Shown here piece by piece: positions 8,830 through 17,792 of a DNA stretch of 64,000 nt. The DNA comes from Lyngbya sp. HA4199-MV5 (GTDB lineage Bacteria > Cyanobacteriota > Cyanobacteriia > Leptolyngbyales > Leptolyngbyaceae): assembly GCA_019359375.1 (NCBI GenBank), contig JAHHHL010000027.1, positions 1 to 64,000 of the forward strand, given 5' to 3'. The position numbers were made by a program, and so were the translations under genes. Numbering within the stretch: position 1 is the first letter of the stretch; each line of letters opens with the position of its first letter. Below the pieces are notes generated by a model. It had not been told where the DNA came from, did not search any database, and saw only the letters and a list, made by a program, of their open reading frames with translations.

Positions 8830-9367
8830 AAGGGCAGGAGCTAGAAGTTGAAGTTATGGCATGAGTCAATAACGTTAGAAGAAGTCATACCAATCGTCCA
8901 TGCTAGGGGCTGTCATCAATTGCGACTACACACTAATCGCAGCAAGGGTTACAGCCCCTAGCCTTGTGTGAGGGCAGGCGCGACCATGCTGATACCAAAG
9001 GTCTCGGAGTTAAGTTGATGACGCGCCCTAAGCTTTAGCACCCCAAGGAATGAAAAGGGTGTGGGGTGTAGGGTGTGAACAACCGCATTTTCAGAGCAAT
9101 TTCAAGAATAAAGGTTGCAAAGGCAGGGTGGTTTCATGCAAAGAACTGAAAAACTGGGTGCATTTCATGGCGTTCCGTAGAATTACCTTTGAACCCTCTG
9201 AGGCATTTGGGGTAGACTTGCAGTCTTTCTAGCCGTGAAACTGTCAGGCGCTTCAAGCAGCGGTTAGAGTATTTTGGGCAAACTTAGAGTAGTGCTTGCT
9301 TGAAAGCAACACACCAACGGCGAAGGCAAACGGCATTTTGCTTTTTGAGTTGTTTAGTGCCCAGCCA
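8830..9367. other. Intergenic region with one MITE-like repeat
   Basis: Apart from the repeat at 8903-9031, I find no gene, RNA or clear promoter here. A 60-codon open frame at 9050-9232 has no family features. Confidence 0.5.
8903..9031. repeat. MITE-like repeat, copy 4 (opposite orientation, diverged)
   Basis: It reads CTAGGGGCTGTCATCAATTG at the left and ends GATGACGCGCCCTAA, so it is inverted relative to copies 1-3. It is 129 bp long with several substitutions and one altered boundary (CTAA). Confidence 0.7.
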
Positions 9368-10018
9368 ATGGCTCTACGTTTCCAAATTGAAGGGTTTTCT
9401 ACTGCAATGATGCATCCGCATACAGAGGTTCGCTTTATTAATGCTGCGATCGGGTACGGTGTTTTTGCCACTCACTTGATTCCAAAAGGCACGATTACAT
9501 GGATTTTGGATGAACGCGATCGGGCGTTTGATGAATCCTATCTTGCAACCCTCGATTCTGTGGCGCGTCGAAGCTTTCTCAAATACAGCTATCGGGATGA
9601 ACAGGGATTTTATATTCTGTGCGGCGATATTGGTCGATACGTGAACCACAGCTTTCATTCGAGCTGTATTGCCACTCCTTACAAGTTTGAGCTGGCTGCG
9701 CGTGATATTCGTCCCGGCGATGAATTAACCGATGACTACGGGTACTTTAATTTAGATAAACCGTTTTACTGCTTTCCAGAGCCGGGAACCGTTCGTACCA
9801 AAGTCATGCCCGACGATCTGCTGCATTTCTATCCAGAATGGGATCGTCAGGCGGCTGATGCCATGCGTCTTTTTAATGCGGTTGAGCAACCGTTAAAACA
9901 CCTGATCGACCATAAATTTATGACGAAGGTGGCTGCGATCGCAGCCGGAGACGCGAAAATGGACTCAATTCTGGCGTGTTACTACGATCGCGGCGCAACC
10001 TTAAAAGCTGTTAGCTGA
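9368..10018 (+). CDS. SET domain-containing protein
   Basis: About 216 residues from the ATG giving MALRFQIEGF; two further ATGs follow at 9407 and 9410, and no start has a good Shine-Dalgarno sequence, so the N-terminus is uncertain. The SET fold motifs are present: GYGVFATHLIPKGT near the start, RYVNHSFHSSCIATP (the NHS motif of the cofactor site) and DELTDDYGYF (the E-L-x-x-D-Y motif). After this comes a helical C-terminal part instead of the cysteine-rich post-SET zinc site. SET proteins are lysine methyltransferases; in bacteria substrates are mostly unknown. It stands alone, upstream of a sensor kinase. Confidence 0.8.
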   Translation: MALRFQIEGFSTAMMHPHTEVRFINAAIGYGVFATHLIPKGTITWILDERDRAFDESYLATLDSVARRSFLKYSYRDEQGFYILCGDIGRYVNHSFHSSCIATPYKFELAARDIRPGDELTDDYGYFNLDKPFYCFPEPGTVRTKVMPDDLLHFYPEWDRQAADAMRLFNAVEQPLKHLIDHKFMTKVAAIAAGDAKMDSILACYYDRGATLKAVS

Positions 10019-10123
10019 TGTCATTGCCTGTTTTATTGACGGGCAGGCTTGACCGATCGAACCCGTTTCATTGATTTCATCGTTTTAGCGCAGCCCCTAC
10101 CGCTAGAGTCCAGGAGAATCTCT

Positions 10124-12367
10124 ATGCAGCCCCTTGCCTCGGACTCTGCTCCCCCCAAGCCCCAACGCTTATCCCTCATGCGCTCTGTGGGGTCGCGGCT
10201 TTTCTTGTCGGTAGTGGGCGGCTCGCTGGTTGGATTAATTGGCACCGCGTTTCTCACCTACTGGGAACTGGCGAAACAGTCAGAAGCAGAACTGCGATCG
10301 AGCCTTCAGGTCAAAGCCGAAAACCTGGACGGCGATTTCAACACCTTTGAAGCCTCTACCAGGCTAGTTGCCGATGCGATCAAAACCCTCTACGAAGCGG
10401 GTGAAAAGCGCGAGCAAGTCTATGTCAATTTGCTCGATCGATCGCTGGCGACCTCTCCTCTTGGCACGGGTTTAGGCTTTGGGCAACCGCCAAACAGTCG
10501 GCTCATTCTGCCATCGCGGCGGTTTGCCTATCCCTATGCAGTACGCAATCCCCAAACGGGCGTGATTGAAGCACAGGGGGGAGAAGCCTCGCAAAGCAAC
10601 TTTCAGGAAAACTACTTTAAGCAGCCGATCGCCGCAGGGAAGCCCATTTGGTTAGAACCAGTGCCCTACCTGGAAGACACGCTGAAGCCACCCCAGGTTC
10701 TCGTCAGCACCGCCTACTCAATGCCGTTCTACAACAACAAGAAACAGCTACTTGGGGTACTAAGTCAGGATTTAGAGTTGGGCTTTCTCAGCAAAAAGCT
10801 GTCGATTCAGGTCATGCGCGATGCAGGCTATTTCATGCTGGTCAGCGCAAAAGGTGGTTTAATCGCCTATCCGCCCGATCCGCAACTGGTCTACCCCAGC
10901 GATACTAAAAACATTACAATCCTCAAACAGTTTCCCAGCCTGAATAACTACGACGGACTGTGGCAGCACATTCAAACTGAACTCAAAGCAGGCACCGATA
11001 GTGGCGTGACGCAGTGGCAAGATGCCCAGGGCAAGCGCGAATACTGGGCGTATCAGCGGATTCCCAATAACGATTGGGTACTGATGGCGGTGGTGCCTGA
11101 GGCAGTGGTGTTAGGTCCCGTGGTGCGCTTTACGGCGATCGGTGCGTTGGGGTCCATCATTGGTGTGTCGATCGTGCTGGGGCTGGTGGTGGCAATGTTT
11201 GTCAAACGGCTAAACCAGCGCTTGCAGCCCATCATGGACGAGTGCAACCGTTTAGCCGAAACCAGTGCCAAAAGCGAAGAACTCATGAGCCGTGAGGATG
11301 AGTTGGGGCGGCTGACCATTTCGTTTTATGCCCTGCTGGGACAGGTGACGGTGAATGAACGCAAACTGCGGCAAGAAATGTTGAAGTCAGCGCAGGCATT
11401 TCACGCGTTGCAACAAACGCAGGCGCAGTTAATTCAAACCGAGAAAATGTCGAGCCTGGGGCAATTGGTGGCAGGCGTTGCCCACGAAATTAACAACCCG
11501 ATCAATTTTATTTACGGCAACCTGCCCCATGCGGCAAATTACACCAAAGATTTGCTGACATTGATTCAGATGTACGAGCAACGGTATGCCGCTCTTGACC
11601 CCGAAATTCGCGCCTATCGCGAAGACATCGACCTCGACTTTTTGGTTCAGGATTTGGAGAAGATGCTGGATTCGATGAGCATGGGAGCCGATCGCATTCG
11701 GGAGATTGTCCTCTCGCTGCGTAACTTTTCGCGCCTGGATGAATCGGACATGAAGCGCGTCAAGATTCACGATGGCATCGACAGTACGCTACTCATTCTG
11801 CAAAACCGCTTGAAACCAAGCCCCAGTCATCCCGCGATCGAGGTCGTCAAACAATACGGCGATTTGCCCCCAGTCGAATGCTATGCCGGACAGCTCAATC
11901 AGGTCTTTATGAATATTTTGAGCAACGCGATCGACGCGCTGGAGAAATATAACGAGGGTAGAACGAACGCGGATGCGATCGCAAATCCGGCGACAATTAC
12001 CATTCAAACGGAAACAGTTAAGGGAGAGGGGAGAGGGGAGAGGGGAGAGGAGTTAACGAATCAATACCCCTCACTCCTCACTCCTCACTCCTCACCTTCT
12101 TCCGTCATCATTCGCATCCGCGATAACGGTCCCGGCATCGCTCCAGAGCATTCTGCCAAGCTGTTTGATCCGTTTTTTACCACCAAGCCGATCGGCAAAG
12201 GAACGGGGTTAGGGCTATCCATCAGCTATCAGATCATTGTCGAAAAGCATCACGGCAGTTTGAAGTGCATCTCTGCTCCCGGACAAGGTGCTGAGTTTGT
12301 GCTGGAGATTCCGGTACGGCAGCAAGCAGACGTGAAGTCCCGTAATAGCCAACAAGCGCTGGCATAG
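10124..12367 (+). CDS. Cache-domain sensor histidine kinase
   Basis: 747 residues from an ATG with AGGAGA nine bases upstream. Order: cytoplasmic tail, membrane helix (about 27-47), periplasmic double-Cache-like sensor (50-330), second helix (332-360), HAMP-like and coiled segment (360-440), H-box GVAHEINNP with phospho-acceptor His454, N-box (NILSNAIDAL), G1 DNGPG at 667-671, F-box FDPFFTTKP and G2 GKGTGLGL. There is no receiver domain, and no response regulator gene is adjacent. Between the N-box and G1, about 30 residues (632-660) are encoded by short DNA repeats and look inserted. The ligand of the sensor is unknown. Confidence 0.9.
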   Translation: MQPLASDSAPPKPQRLSLMRSVGSRLFLSVVGGSLVGLIGTAFLTYWELAKQSEAELRSSLQVKAENLDGDFNTFEASTRLVADAIKTLYEAGEKREQVYVNLLDRSLATSPLGTGLGFGQPPNSRLILPSRRFAYPYAVRNPQTGVIEAQGGEASQSNFQENYFKQPIAAGKPIWLEPVPYLEDTLKPPQVLVSTAYSMPFYNNKKQLLGVLSQDLELGFLSKKLSIQVMRDAGYFMLVSAKGGLIAYPPDPQLVYPSDTKNITILKQFPSLNNYDGLWQHIQTELKAGTDSGVTQWQDAQGKREYWAYQRIPNNDWVLMAVVPEAVVLGPVVRFTAIGALGSIIGVSIVLGLVVAMFVKRLNQRLQPIMDECNRLAETSAKSEELMSREDELGRLTISFYALLGQVTVNERKLRQEMLKSAQAFHALQQTQAQLIQTEKMSSLGQLVAGVAHEINNPINFIYGNLPHAANYTKDLLTLIQMYEQRYAALDPEIRAYREDIDLDFLVQDLEKMLDSMSMGADRIREIVLSLRNFSRLDESDMKRVKIHDGIDSTLLILQNRLKPSPSHPAIEVVKQYGDLPPVECYAGQLNQVFMNILSNAIDALEKYNEGRTNADAIANPATITIQTETVKGEGRGERGEELTNQYPSLLTPHSSPSSVIIRIRDNGPGIAPEHSAKLFDPFFTTKPIGKGTGLGLSISYQIIVEKHHGSLKCISAPGQGAEFVLEIPVRQQADVKSRNSQQALA
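12019..12096 (+). repeat. In-frame short repeats inside the histidine kinase gene
   Basis: GGGAGAG units repeated about four times, a short spacer, then CACTCCT units repeated about four times. The purine and pyrimidine arms could pair as a long stem. The tract is translated without breaking the frame and lies in the ATP-binding domain between the N and G1 boxes. Confidence 0.7.
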
Positions 12368-12449
12368 CACTTTGGACGATCGTTAAAAGCCGCCACGTCC
12401 TCACGATGCCAATCAGCGTTGCTCTGTACTCAAACCTGGAGGTCGTACC

Positions 12450-12857
12450 ATGAAGAAGCTAAGATTTACACTCAGTACCGTTCTGATCGCGCTTTCTGGT
12501 AGTCTCATACCATCTCTGCCGGTGCTGAGTGCGCCACCCCCGACTCAAGTTGGCAAATGCGCGGATACCTTTATTAAGGAAGTGGGTACCCGGTTAGTTG
12601 ATGGCACGACCGGAACCCCGATCGAGGGCAGTGGTACAGGTGCCAGTCTCACCAACGGCGTTTATCTTGTCTCCTACGATGAGATTGCCGCACTCAAACA
12701 GTCTAAAGTGGGCGAAAAGGTCAAGCTGTGTTTGCTCTCCATTCCCAGCAATTGCCCTCCTGGGGACGATCGTGGGCGGTTCTACAGCCTTTTCAACTAC
12801 CGCACTCGCCAAACCGTCAAACTACCTGACTCTCAGCATATGTGCGGTGGAGCCTGA
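12450..12857 (+). CDS. Small exported hypothetical protein
   Basis: 135 residues with a clear signal peptide (MKKLRFTLSTVLIALSG..., likely cleavage after VLSA near residue 27). The mature part has five cysteines (CADTF, KLCLL, SNCPP, HMCGG region), suggesting disulfides in the periplasm or lumen. GGAGG stands at the right distance before the ATG. I do not recognise the family. It lies between the kinase and the HEAT-repeat gene on the same strand, but the gaps of about 80 bases do not prove an operon. Confidence 0.65.
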   Translation: MKKLRFTLSTVLIALSGSLIPSLPVLSAPPPTQVGKCADTFIKEVGTRLVDGTTGTPIEGSGTGASLTNGVYLVSYDEIAALKQSKVGEKVKLCLLSIPSNCPPGDDRGRFYSLFNYRTRQTVKLPDSQHMCGGA

Positions 12858-12940
12858 GTTACTCCTGAACGGTTCTCCCTACCTGGGCAACCTCGCAGAA
12901 AGGATTACAATGAGGACACTAAAATATAAAGTTTCGTAAC

Positions 12941-13606
12941 GTGAATCCTGTAAACCTAAACCAAATTTCTGTCCAGCTAGAAAGCGAAAGCATGAAGGAT
13001 CGCATGTTGGGGCTGGTGTCTCTGCGCGAAGTCTCTGCTGAAGAGGCAGTGCCGCTCATCAAAAAAGTGCTGAACGATGAGAGCCTTCAGGTGCGATCGA
13101 TGGCGGTTTTCGCACTGGGACTCAAGCAAACAGACGAATGTTACCCTCTGTTGCTGGATATTCTCACCAATGAACCAGATTATGGCATTCGAGCCGATGC
13201 CGCTGGAGCGTTGGGCTACCTGGAAGATCCCAGAGCGCTAGAACCCCTTGTCAGAGCCTTTTACGAAGACACCGATTGGCTGGTGAGGTTCAGTGCTGCC
13301 GTCTCGCTGGGCAACCTAAAAGATCCGCGTGCGTATGATGCGTTGATTCAGGCACTCGACAGCAATGAAGTGATGTTGCATCAAGCGGCGATCGCGGCGT
13401 TGGGCGAAATCAAGGCGATCGACGCAGTGGATCACATCTTGCGGTTTGCTCAAGCAGAAGACTGGCTGGTGCGTCAACGCCTTGCCGAAGCGCTGGGTAA
13501 TTTGCCCTCACCCAAGAGCATTTCTGCGTTGAAGTATCTGGAAAAGGATAGCCATTCACAGGTCGCAGAAGCGGCGAGAATTGGGTTACAGAAATTAGCA
13601 GCGTAG
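12941..13606 (+). CDS. nblB: HEAT-repeat protein, NblB-like
   Basis: 221 residues, GTG start, built almost entirely of HEAT-type repeats (for example VRSMAVFALG, IRADAAGALGYL, VRFSAAVSLGNL, LHQAAIAALGEI, VRQRLAEALGNL). Length and repeat layout match the cyanobacterial NblB group, which is related to bilin lyase subunits such as CpcE and is linked to phycobilisome degradation on nutrient stress. The assignment to NblB rather than another small HEAT protein is by resemblance. A perfect 14-bp stem follows the gene. Confidence 0.7.
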   Translation: MNPVNLNQISVQLESESMKDRMLGLVSLREVSAEEAVPLIKKVLNDESLQVRSMAVFALGLKQTDECYPLLLDILTNEPDYGIRADAAGALGYLEDPRALEPLVRAFYEDTDWLVRFSAAVSLGNLKDPRAYDALIQALDSNEVMLHQAAIAALGEIKAIDAVDHILRFAQAEDWLVRQRLAEALGNLPSPKSISALKYLEKDSHSQVAEAARIGLQKLAA

Positions 13607-13617
13607 CCTGTGCATAA

Positions 13618-13650
13618 AGACCTCCGATTTCTCCAAGAAATCGGAGGTCT
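13618..13650 (+). terminator. Hairpin after the nblB-like gene
   Basis: A perfect 14-bp stem (AGACCTCCGATTTC and its inverse) around a TCCAA loop, twelve bases after the stop. There is no T-run, so termination is probable rather than certain. Confidence 0.5.
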
Positions 13651-13713
13651 ACGCTTTCAACTACGATCAAGATCTCGACTTGTTGGAGAAGCCGTAGATC
13701 TGAGAGAAGTTGT

Positions 13714-15921
13714 ATGGATCTGTTTCAGCAGCATCGTCTAGACGTAACGGAGGCAGAAGCACCGTTAGCCGCACGGTTGCGTCCCCGCACGTTGGATGAG
13801 TTTGTGGGGCAGGATGCGATCGTCGGACCCGGGCGTTTACTGCGACGAGCAATTCAGGCAGACCAGCTTTCCTCACTCATCTTCTACGGACCACCGGGAA
13901 CGGGAAAAACGACTCTGGCGCGGATTATTGCCAACACGACGCAGGCACATTTTATTGCCATTAACGCCGTGCTGTCGGGAGTGAAGGAAATTCGGGAAGC
14001 GATTGCCGCTGCTCAGGATAAGCGTGGGATGTACGGGCAGCGCACCATTCTGTTTGTAGACGAAGTGCATCGGTTCAATAAGGCGCAGCAGGATGCACTA
14101 TTGCCCTGGGTGGAAAACGGCACGGTTATTCTCATTGGAGCGACGACCGAAAATCCCTACTTTGAAGTGAATAAAGCGCTGGTGAGCCGATCGCGCCTCT
14201 TCCAACTCAAGCCATTGGATGAGCAGGACTTGCGACAGGTAGTGCAGCAGGCATTAGAAGACCCCGATCGCGGCTACGGTAAGCTCAACGTGCAGTTGGA
14301 CGAAGCGGCGATCGATCATCTGGTGAATGTGGCAAACGGCGATGCCCGTGCACTGTTAAACGCGTTGGAGCTGGCAGTCGAAACCACACCACCCGATGAA
14401 GCAAACCGCATCCATATCACGCTATCGGTCGCGGAAGAATCCATTCAGCGTCGTGCTGTGCTGTACGACAAAGAAGGAGATGCCCACTTTGACACCATCA
14501 GCGCCTTTATCAAAAGTGTGCGTGGGTCTGATCCCGATGCGGCGCTCTACTGGCTGGCACGGATGGTCTACGCGGGCGAAGATCCCCGGTTCATCTTTCG
14601 TCGGTTGCTCATTCTCGCAGGAGAAGATGTGGGCATGGCAGACCCTCAGGCGATTGCGATCGTCCATGCCTGTGCGGAAACCTTCGATCGGGTCGGGTTG
14701 CCCGAAGGTCGCTATCCCCTCGCTCACGCCACGCTGTACCTGGCAACGGCTCCCAAATCTAACAGCGTCATGGGCTTTTTCGATGCTTTAGCGACGGTGG
14801 AACATGAGCGCGAAGGCGATATCCCGAATCCCCTCAAAGATGCTAATCGGGATAAGAAAGGCTTTGGGCATGGGTCAGGCTATCTCTACCCCCACGCCTA
14901 CCGCGATCATTGGGTGGCTCAGCAGTATTTGCCCACCAGCCTGCAAGGTCAGGTCTTTTACCAACCCTCGGATCAGGGCTTTGAAGCCGCGATTCAGACC
15001 CAGGTGGCACGACAGCGCGAAGCACAACTGGCAGCACTCGTAGACGATACGGCAGGATCAGACGCGTTGACGTTTGGCGCGATCGATGCCGCCCAGGAAC
15101 GCTGGCTCCAGCGCACGTTGGGACAAGCAGGAGAACGCCTGGGAGCGGTGCGCGATCGCCTTTTTGCCCTTGCCTCACCTCAACGCCACCATGTCATGCT
15201 GGATCTCAACGCTGGCAGTGGCTTGCTCACCTGGGAAGCCATCCGTCAGGTGCCCGAAGGTAGCGTCGTTGCCTGTGTTCGCACCATCACCGATGCCGAC
15301 GCGATCGCGCAACAAGCAATCGCTCTACCCGAACTTGCCCGCCCGATCGTCCTGCAAGCCACGCTCACAGACTTACCCACTGTTCTCAAAGCGCAGGCGA
15401 CCGATCTCCGGTTTGACCACATCATCGGGCGCAACGTCCTCACGCGAGAAGTTGATAAGGCAAGTATCGTGCGATCGCTCCTTCCCTGGCTCCAACCGAC
15501 AGGCTCGATTACCCTGGCAGAAGGCATTCCCCGTCAGGCACAACGTCTCTCCCAACTGCTTGATCCAACGTGGCTCACAACCAAACTCTACAAAAAGCTG
15601 GTACAGGCAGAAGAAGCCATCTACGCCCAGCCGGACGACCCAATGGTGAATTGGGATGCATCCGATCTACAAACTATGTTTGAAGGAGTTGGCTTCAAGG
15701 TTGAACTTCAGGTTGAACCGCTGTCTACAGACACGCTGATCACCGCCGCACTGATTGATCGCTGGTTTGCGACTGATCGTGCCCAACCAACCTACGCCAT
15801 GCATCTCTCCCATCAACTTTCTCCAGCAGAGATGACAAAAGTTCAGGCAGCGTTCGATCGCCTGGTTAACCAAACGGTTCACTGGTATAGTACAATTGTT
15901 TTTGTCCATGCCCATCGTTAA
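13714..15921 (+). CDS. rarA: RarA/MgsA AAA+ ATPase fused to a methyltransferase-like domain
   Basis: 735 residues. Residues 1-440 are a complete RarA (MgsA/WRNIP1) clamp-loader-like ATPase: [11 protein letters not shown], Walker [10 protein letters not shown] (59-67), Walker [11 protein letters not shown], sensor 1 GATTENPYF, and the C-terminal motifs LYWLARM, EGRYPLA and [12 protein letters not shown]. RarA acts at stalled replication forks. Residues 490-735 are an added domain with a Rossmann methyltransferase motif I-like [14 protein letters not shown]. Ordinary bacterial RarA is about 420-450 residues, so the extra 300 residues are notable. From memory such long forms are common in cyanobacteria. 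The function of the extra domain is unknown. Confidence 0.88.
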   Translation: MDLFQQHRLDVTEAEAPLAARLRPRTLDEFVGQDAIVGPGRLLRRAIQADQLSSLIFYGPPGTGKTTLARIIANTTQAHFIAINAVLSGVKEIREAIAAAQDKRGMYGQRTILFVDEVHRFNKAQQDALLPWVENGTVILIGATTENPYFEVNKALVSRSRLFQLKPLDEQDLRQVVQQALEDPDRGYGKLNVQLDEAAIDHLVNVANGDARALLNALELAVETTPPDEANRIHITLSVAEESIQRRAVLYDKEGDAHFDTISAFIKSVRGSDPDAALYWLARMVYAGEDPRFIFRRLLILAGEDVGMADPQAIAIVHACAETFDRVGLPEGRYPLAHATLYLATAPKSNSVMGFFDALATVEHEREGDIPNPLKDANRDKKGFGHGSGYLYPHAYRDHWVAQQYLPTSLQGQVFYQPSDQGFEAAIQTQVARQREAQLAALVDDTAGSDALTFGAIDAAQERWLQRTLGQAGERLGAVRDRLFALASPQRHHVMLDLNAGSGLLTWEAIRQVPEGSVVACVRTITDADAIAQQAIALPELARPIVLQATLTDLPTVLKAQATDLRFDHIIGRNVLTREVDKASIVRSLLPWLQPTGSITLAEGIPRQAQRLSQLLDPTWLTTKLYKKLVQAEEAIYAQPDDPMVNWDASDLQTMFEGVGFKVELQVEPLSTDTLITAALIDRWFATDRAQPTYAMHLSHQLSPAEMTKVQAAFDRLVNQTVHWYSTIVFVHAHR

Positions 15922-16318
15922 ATGTTGGCGGCGCTTCAGCAAACAGATAGCGTTTCCAACGTGCGTCCGCGATCCGTAGAGCATGTAACGTCCCTACCTG
16001 ATCGACTGAAAAAAGTCTTAACAGGTTGGTCACTTCGTTGCTCACCCGCCCGTGATTAAAATCCGGGCTAATGGTGCGAAACCCGTTGAAACGGGTTGTA
16101 AGACGCTCCTAGTCCTCTTTAGATGACTTCCTTCCATCAGCCCGCACTTTAGTGCAGGGCGGGTTCAAGTACTCGCTAAAAGATTTGTCAGTCAACCAGC
16201 GTCCCTACAGAAGGCGTGAACAACATTTCTAGCCCCCCGCAAACAGACGGATTTGTGATGGTAGGTTAAATTCAAAGTAACGGCTCTACTCAAATTCAGC
16301 GTGTCGATCGCCAGCGTT
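15922..16318. other. Intergenic region with three hairpins
   Basis: No gene is recognised. It contains the GCCCG/CGGGC stem (16048-16068), the AACCCGT/ACGGGTT stem (16080-16097) and the CCCGCAC/GTGC stem (16141-16163). See the repeat entry. Confidence 0.55.
16048..16163. repeat. Cluster of three small palindromes (REP-like or IS200/IS605-end-like)
   Basis: Three GC-rich stems stand in a row, including the perfect AACCCGTTGAAACGGGTT and CCCGCACTTTAGTGC. Sequences like these recur in cyanobacterial genomes and resemble the hairpin ends used by single-strand (Y1) transposases. No transposase is nearby, so a remnant or non-autonomous element is inferred. Confidence 0.45.
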
Positions 16319-17014
16319 ATGGTTCCTCAACTTCAAACCACCGAAGCGTTACCGATTATCTACCCCGAAAGCGACGGTAAGCCGATGGCAGACAACACCA
16401 AGCAGTTTCGCTGGATTGTCGTCATTCAGCAGAATCTAGAGTGGCTGTTTGCGGACGATGCTAATGTGTTTGTCGCGGGTGATTTGCTCTGGTATCCCGT
16501 AGAAGGCAACAACACCCTGTGTACGGCTCCCGATGTGATGGTGATTTTTGGTAGACCGAAAGGCGATCGCGGCTCTTACCAGCAGTGGCGTGAAGATCAG
16601 ATTGCACCGCAAGTTGTGTTCGAGCTTCTTTCTCCAAGCAACACGCGCACCGAAATGGATAAAAAGCTGGTCTTCTATAGCCGCTATGGAGTGGAGGAAT
16701 ATTACCTGTACGATCCCGATCGCAACGATTTGAGCGGTTGGCTCCGCAATGAAAACGGGCTAGATATCATCGATCCAATCGCTGATTGGGTCAGTCCGCG
16801 TCTTGGCATCCGGTTTGATACCTCTGGTGCTGTGCTGCGCCTTCTACGACCCGACGGCGTATCTTTCACCTCCTATTCAGACACCGCCCAACAGCTTCAA
16901 CAAGCAGACGCACGGGCTGAGCAAGAACGGCAACGGGCAGAACAAGAACGGCAACGCGCAGAGCGATTAGCAGAACGGTTGAGAGCTGCTGGTATTGATC
17001 CCGATCAGGTTTAA
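16319..17014 (+). CDS. Uma2 family endonuclease-like protein
   Basis: About 231 residues from ATG (an upstream in-frame GTG at 16301 would add six). The Uma2 (DUF820) fold is recognisable: PDVMVIFGRPKGDRGSYQQW, PQVVFELLSPSNTRTEMDKKL, YSRYGVEEYYLYDP and a highly repetitive charged C-terminal helix (AEQERQRAEQERQRAERL). The D, ExL and K elements of the PD-(D/E)XK-like site are present. Uma2 genes are hugely expanded in cyanobacteria. Their function is not established; nuclease activity is a fold prediction. Confidence 0.85.
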   Translation: MVPQLQTTEALPIIYPESDGKPMADNTKQFRWIVVIQQNLEWLFADDANVFVAGDLLWYPVEGNNTLCTAPDVMVIFGRPKGDRGSYQQWREDQIAPQVVFELLSPSNTRTEMDKKLVFYSRYGVEEYYLYDPDRNDLSGWLRNENGLDIIDPIADWVSPRLGIRFDTSGAVLRLLRPDGVSFTSYSDTAQQLQQADARAEQERQRAEQERQRAERLAERLRAAGIDPDQV

Positions 17015-17108
17015 AGGCGCGATCGCGTCCACTACGAATGTCAAACCATCGCGCTGCACGATCGCTCAGGCGTTGTAATGGATGTGGACAGTCCGGTTCA
17101 GGACTCGG

Positions 17109-17726
17109 TTACACCTGCTTCAACTGCCGGAAGGATTGAGACAGCACGAAGCTTGCTGACCTGGCAAAAACAACAGCAAGAAAAATGCCAACAGCAATGT
17201 CAGGCAAGGGAGACTGTGTGAGATAAACCAGCCCTGCTGCACCCAAAACAGATGTATTGGCAATGATATCGTTGCGGGAGCAGAGCCACACCGAGGACAT
17301 ATTAATATTGCCGTTGCGATGGCGGGTGAGGAGGTACAGGCAAACCAGGTTTGCACAAAGCGCCATCATCCCAATGCCACTCATCACCTTCAGCTCTGGT
17401 GGTGTGTTCAAAGCCAACTGGTACGCAGCCCTTGCAAAAACGACAACTGCCGATACAAACATGATGCCGCCTTTAAGCATGGCAGAACGAGCCTGAGCCT
17501 TGCTGCCCATATTGATAACGTATAGGCTGCTACCATAGGCGATCGCATCGCCCAACATATCCAGCGAGTCACCCGTCAACGCTAAGGAGTTTGACCAGAT
17601 TCCTCCAAGCAACTCCACACCAAACATGACGGCGTTAATGCCAAGTACAATCCACAGAACGTTGCTTTGCTGCTTAGAGAGCTTCTCTAGTTCACCGGAT
17701 TTTTTTTGACAGCAGTGGTCAGACAT
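17109..17726 (-). CDS. Cation diffusion facilitator-like transporter
   Basis: 205 residues with five to six membrane helices and no C-terminal cytoplasmic metal-binding domain, so it is the short form of the CDF family. The N-terminus MSDHCCQKK has a Cys-Cys pair. Helix 2 contains GDSLDMLGDA, a D-x-x-x-D version of the metal site, and helix 5 has RNDIIAN in place of the usual H-x-x-x-D. CDF proteins export Zn, Co, Fe or Mn; the unusual helix 5 makes the metal hard to predict. It is followed, on the same strand and 66 bases upstream, by lpxA, without obvious functional link. Confidence 0.75.
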   Translation of the reverse strand: MSDHCCQKKSGELEKLSKQQSNVLWIVLGINAVMFGVELLGGIWSNSLALTGDSLDMLGDAIAYGSSLYVINMGSKAQARSAMLKGGIMFVSAVVVFARAAYQLALNTPPELKVMSGIGMMALCANLVCLYLLTRHRNGNINMSSVWLCSRNDIIANTSVLGAAGLVYLTQSPLPDIAVGIFLAVVFARSASFVLSQSFRQLKQV

Positions 17727-17792
17727 CGCTTTGCTCTCAGTCGCGTTGTAACTTCAGCCGCGTTGCAAATTCAGGTATATCGCATTGCCAGC

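Noticed and set aside
9050-9232. 60-codon plus-strand open frame
   Set aside because: Begins beside repeats and lacks a ribosome site and recognisable motif.
12598-12939. 113-codon open frame reaching to the nblB-like start
   Set aside because: Shadow of the small exported protein gene, which has a signal peptide and Shine-Dalgarno sequence.
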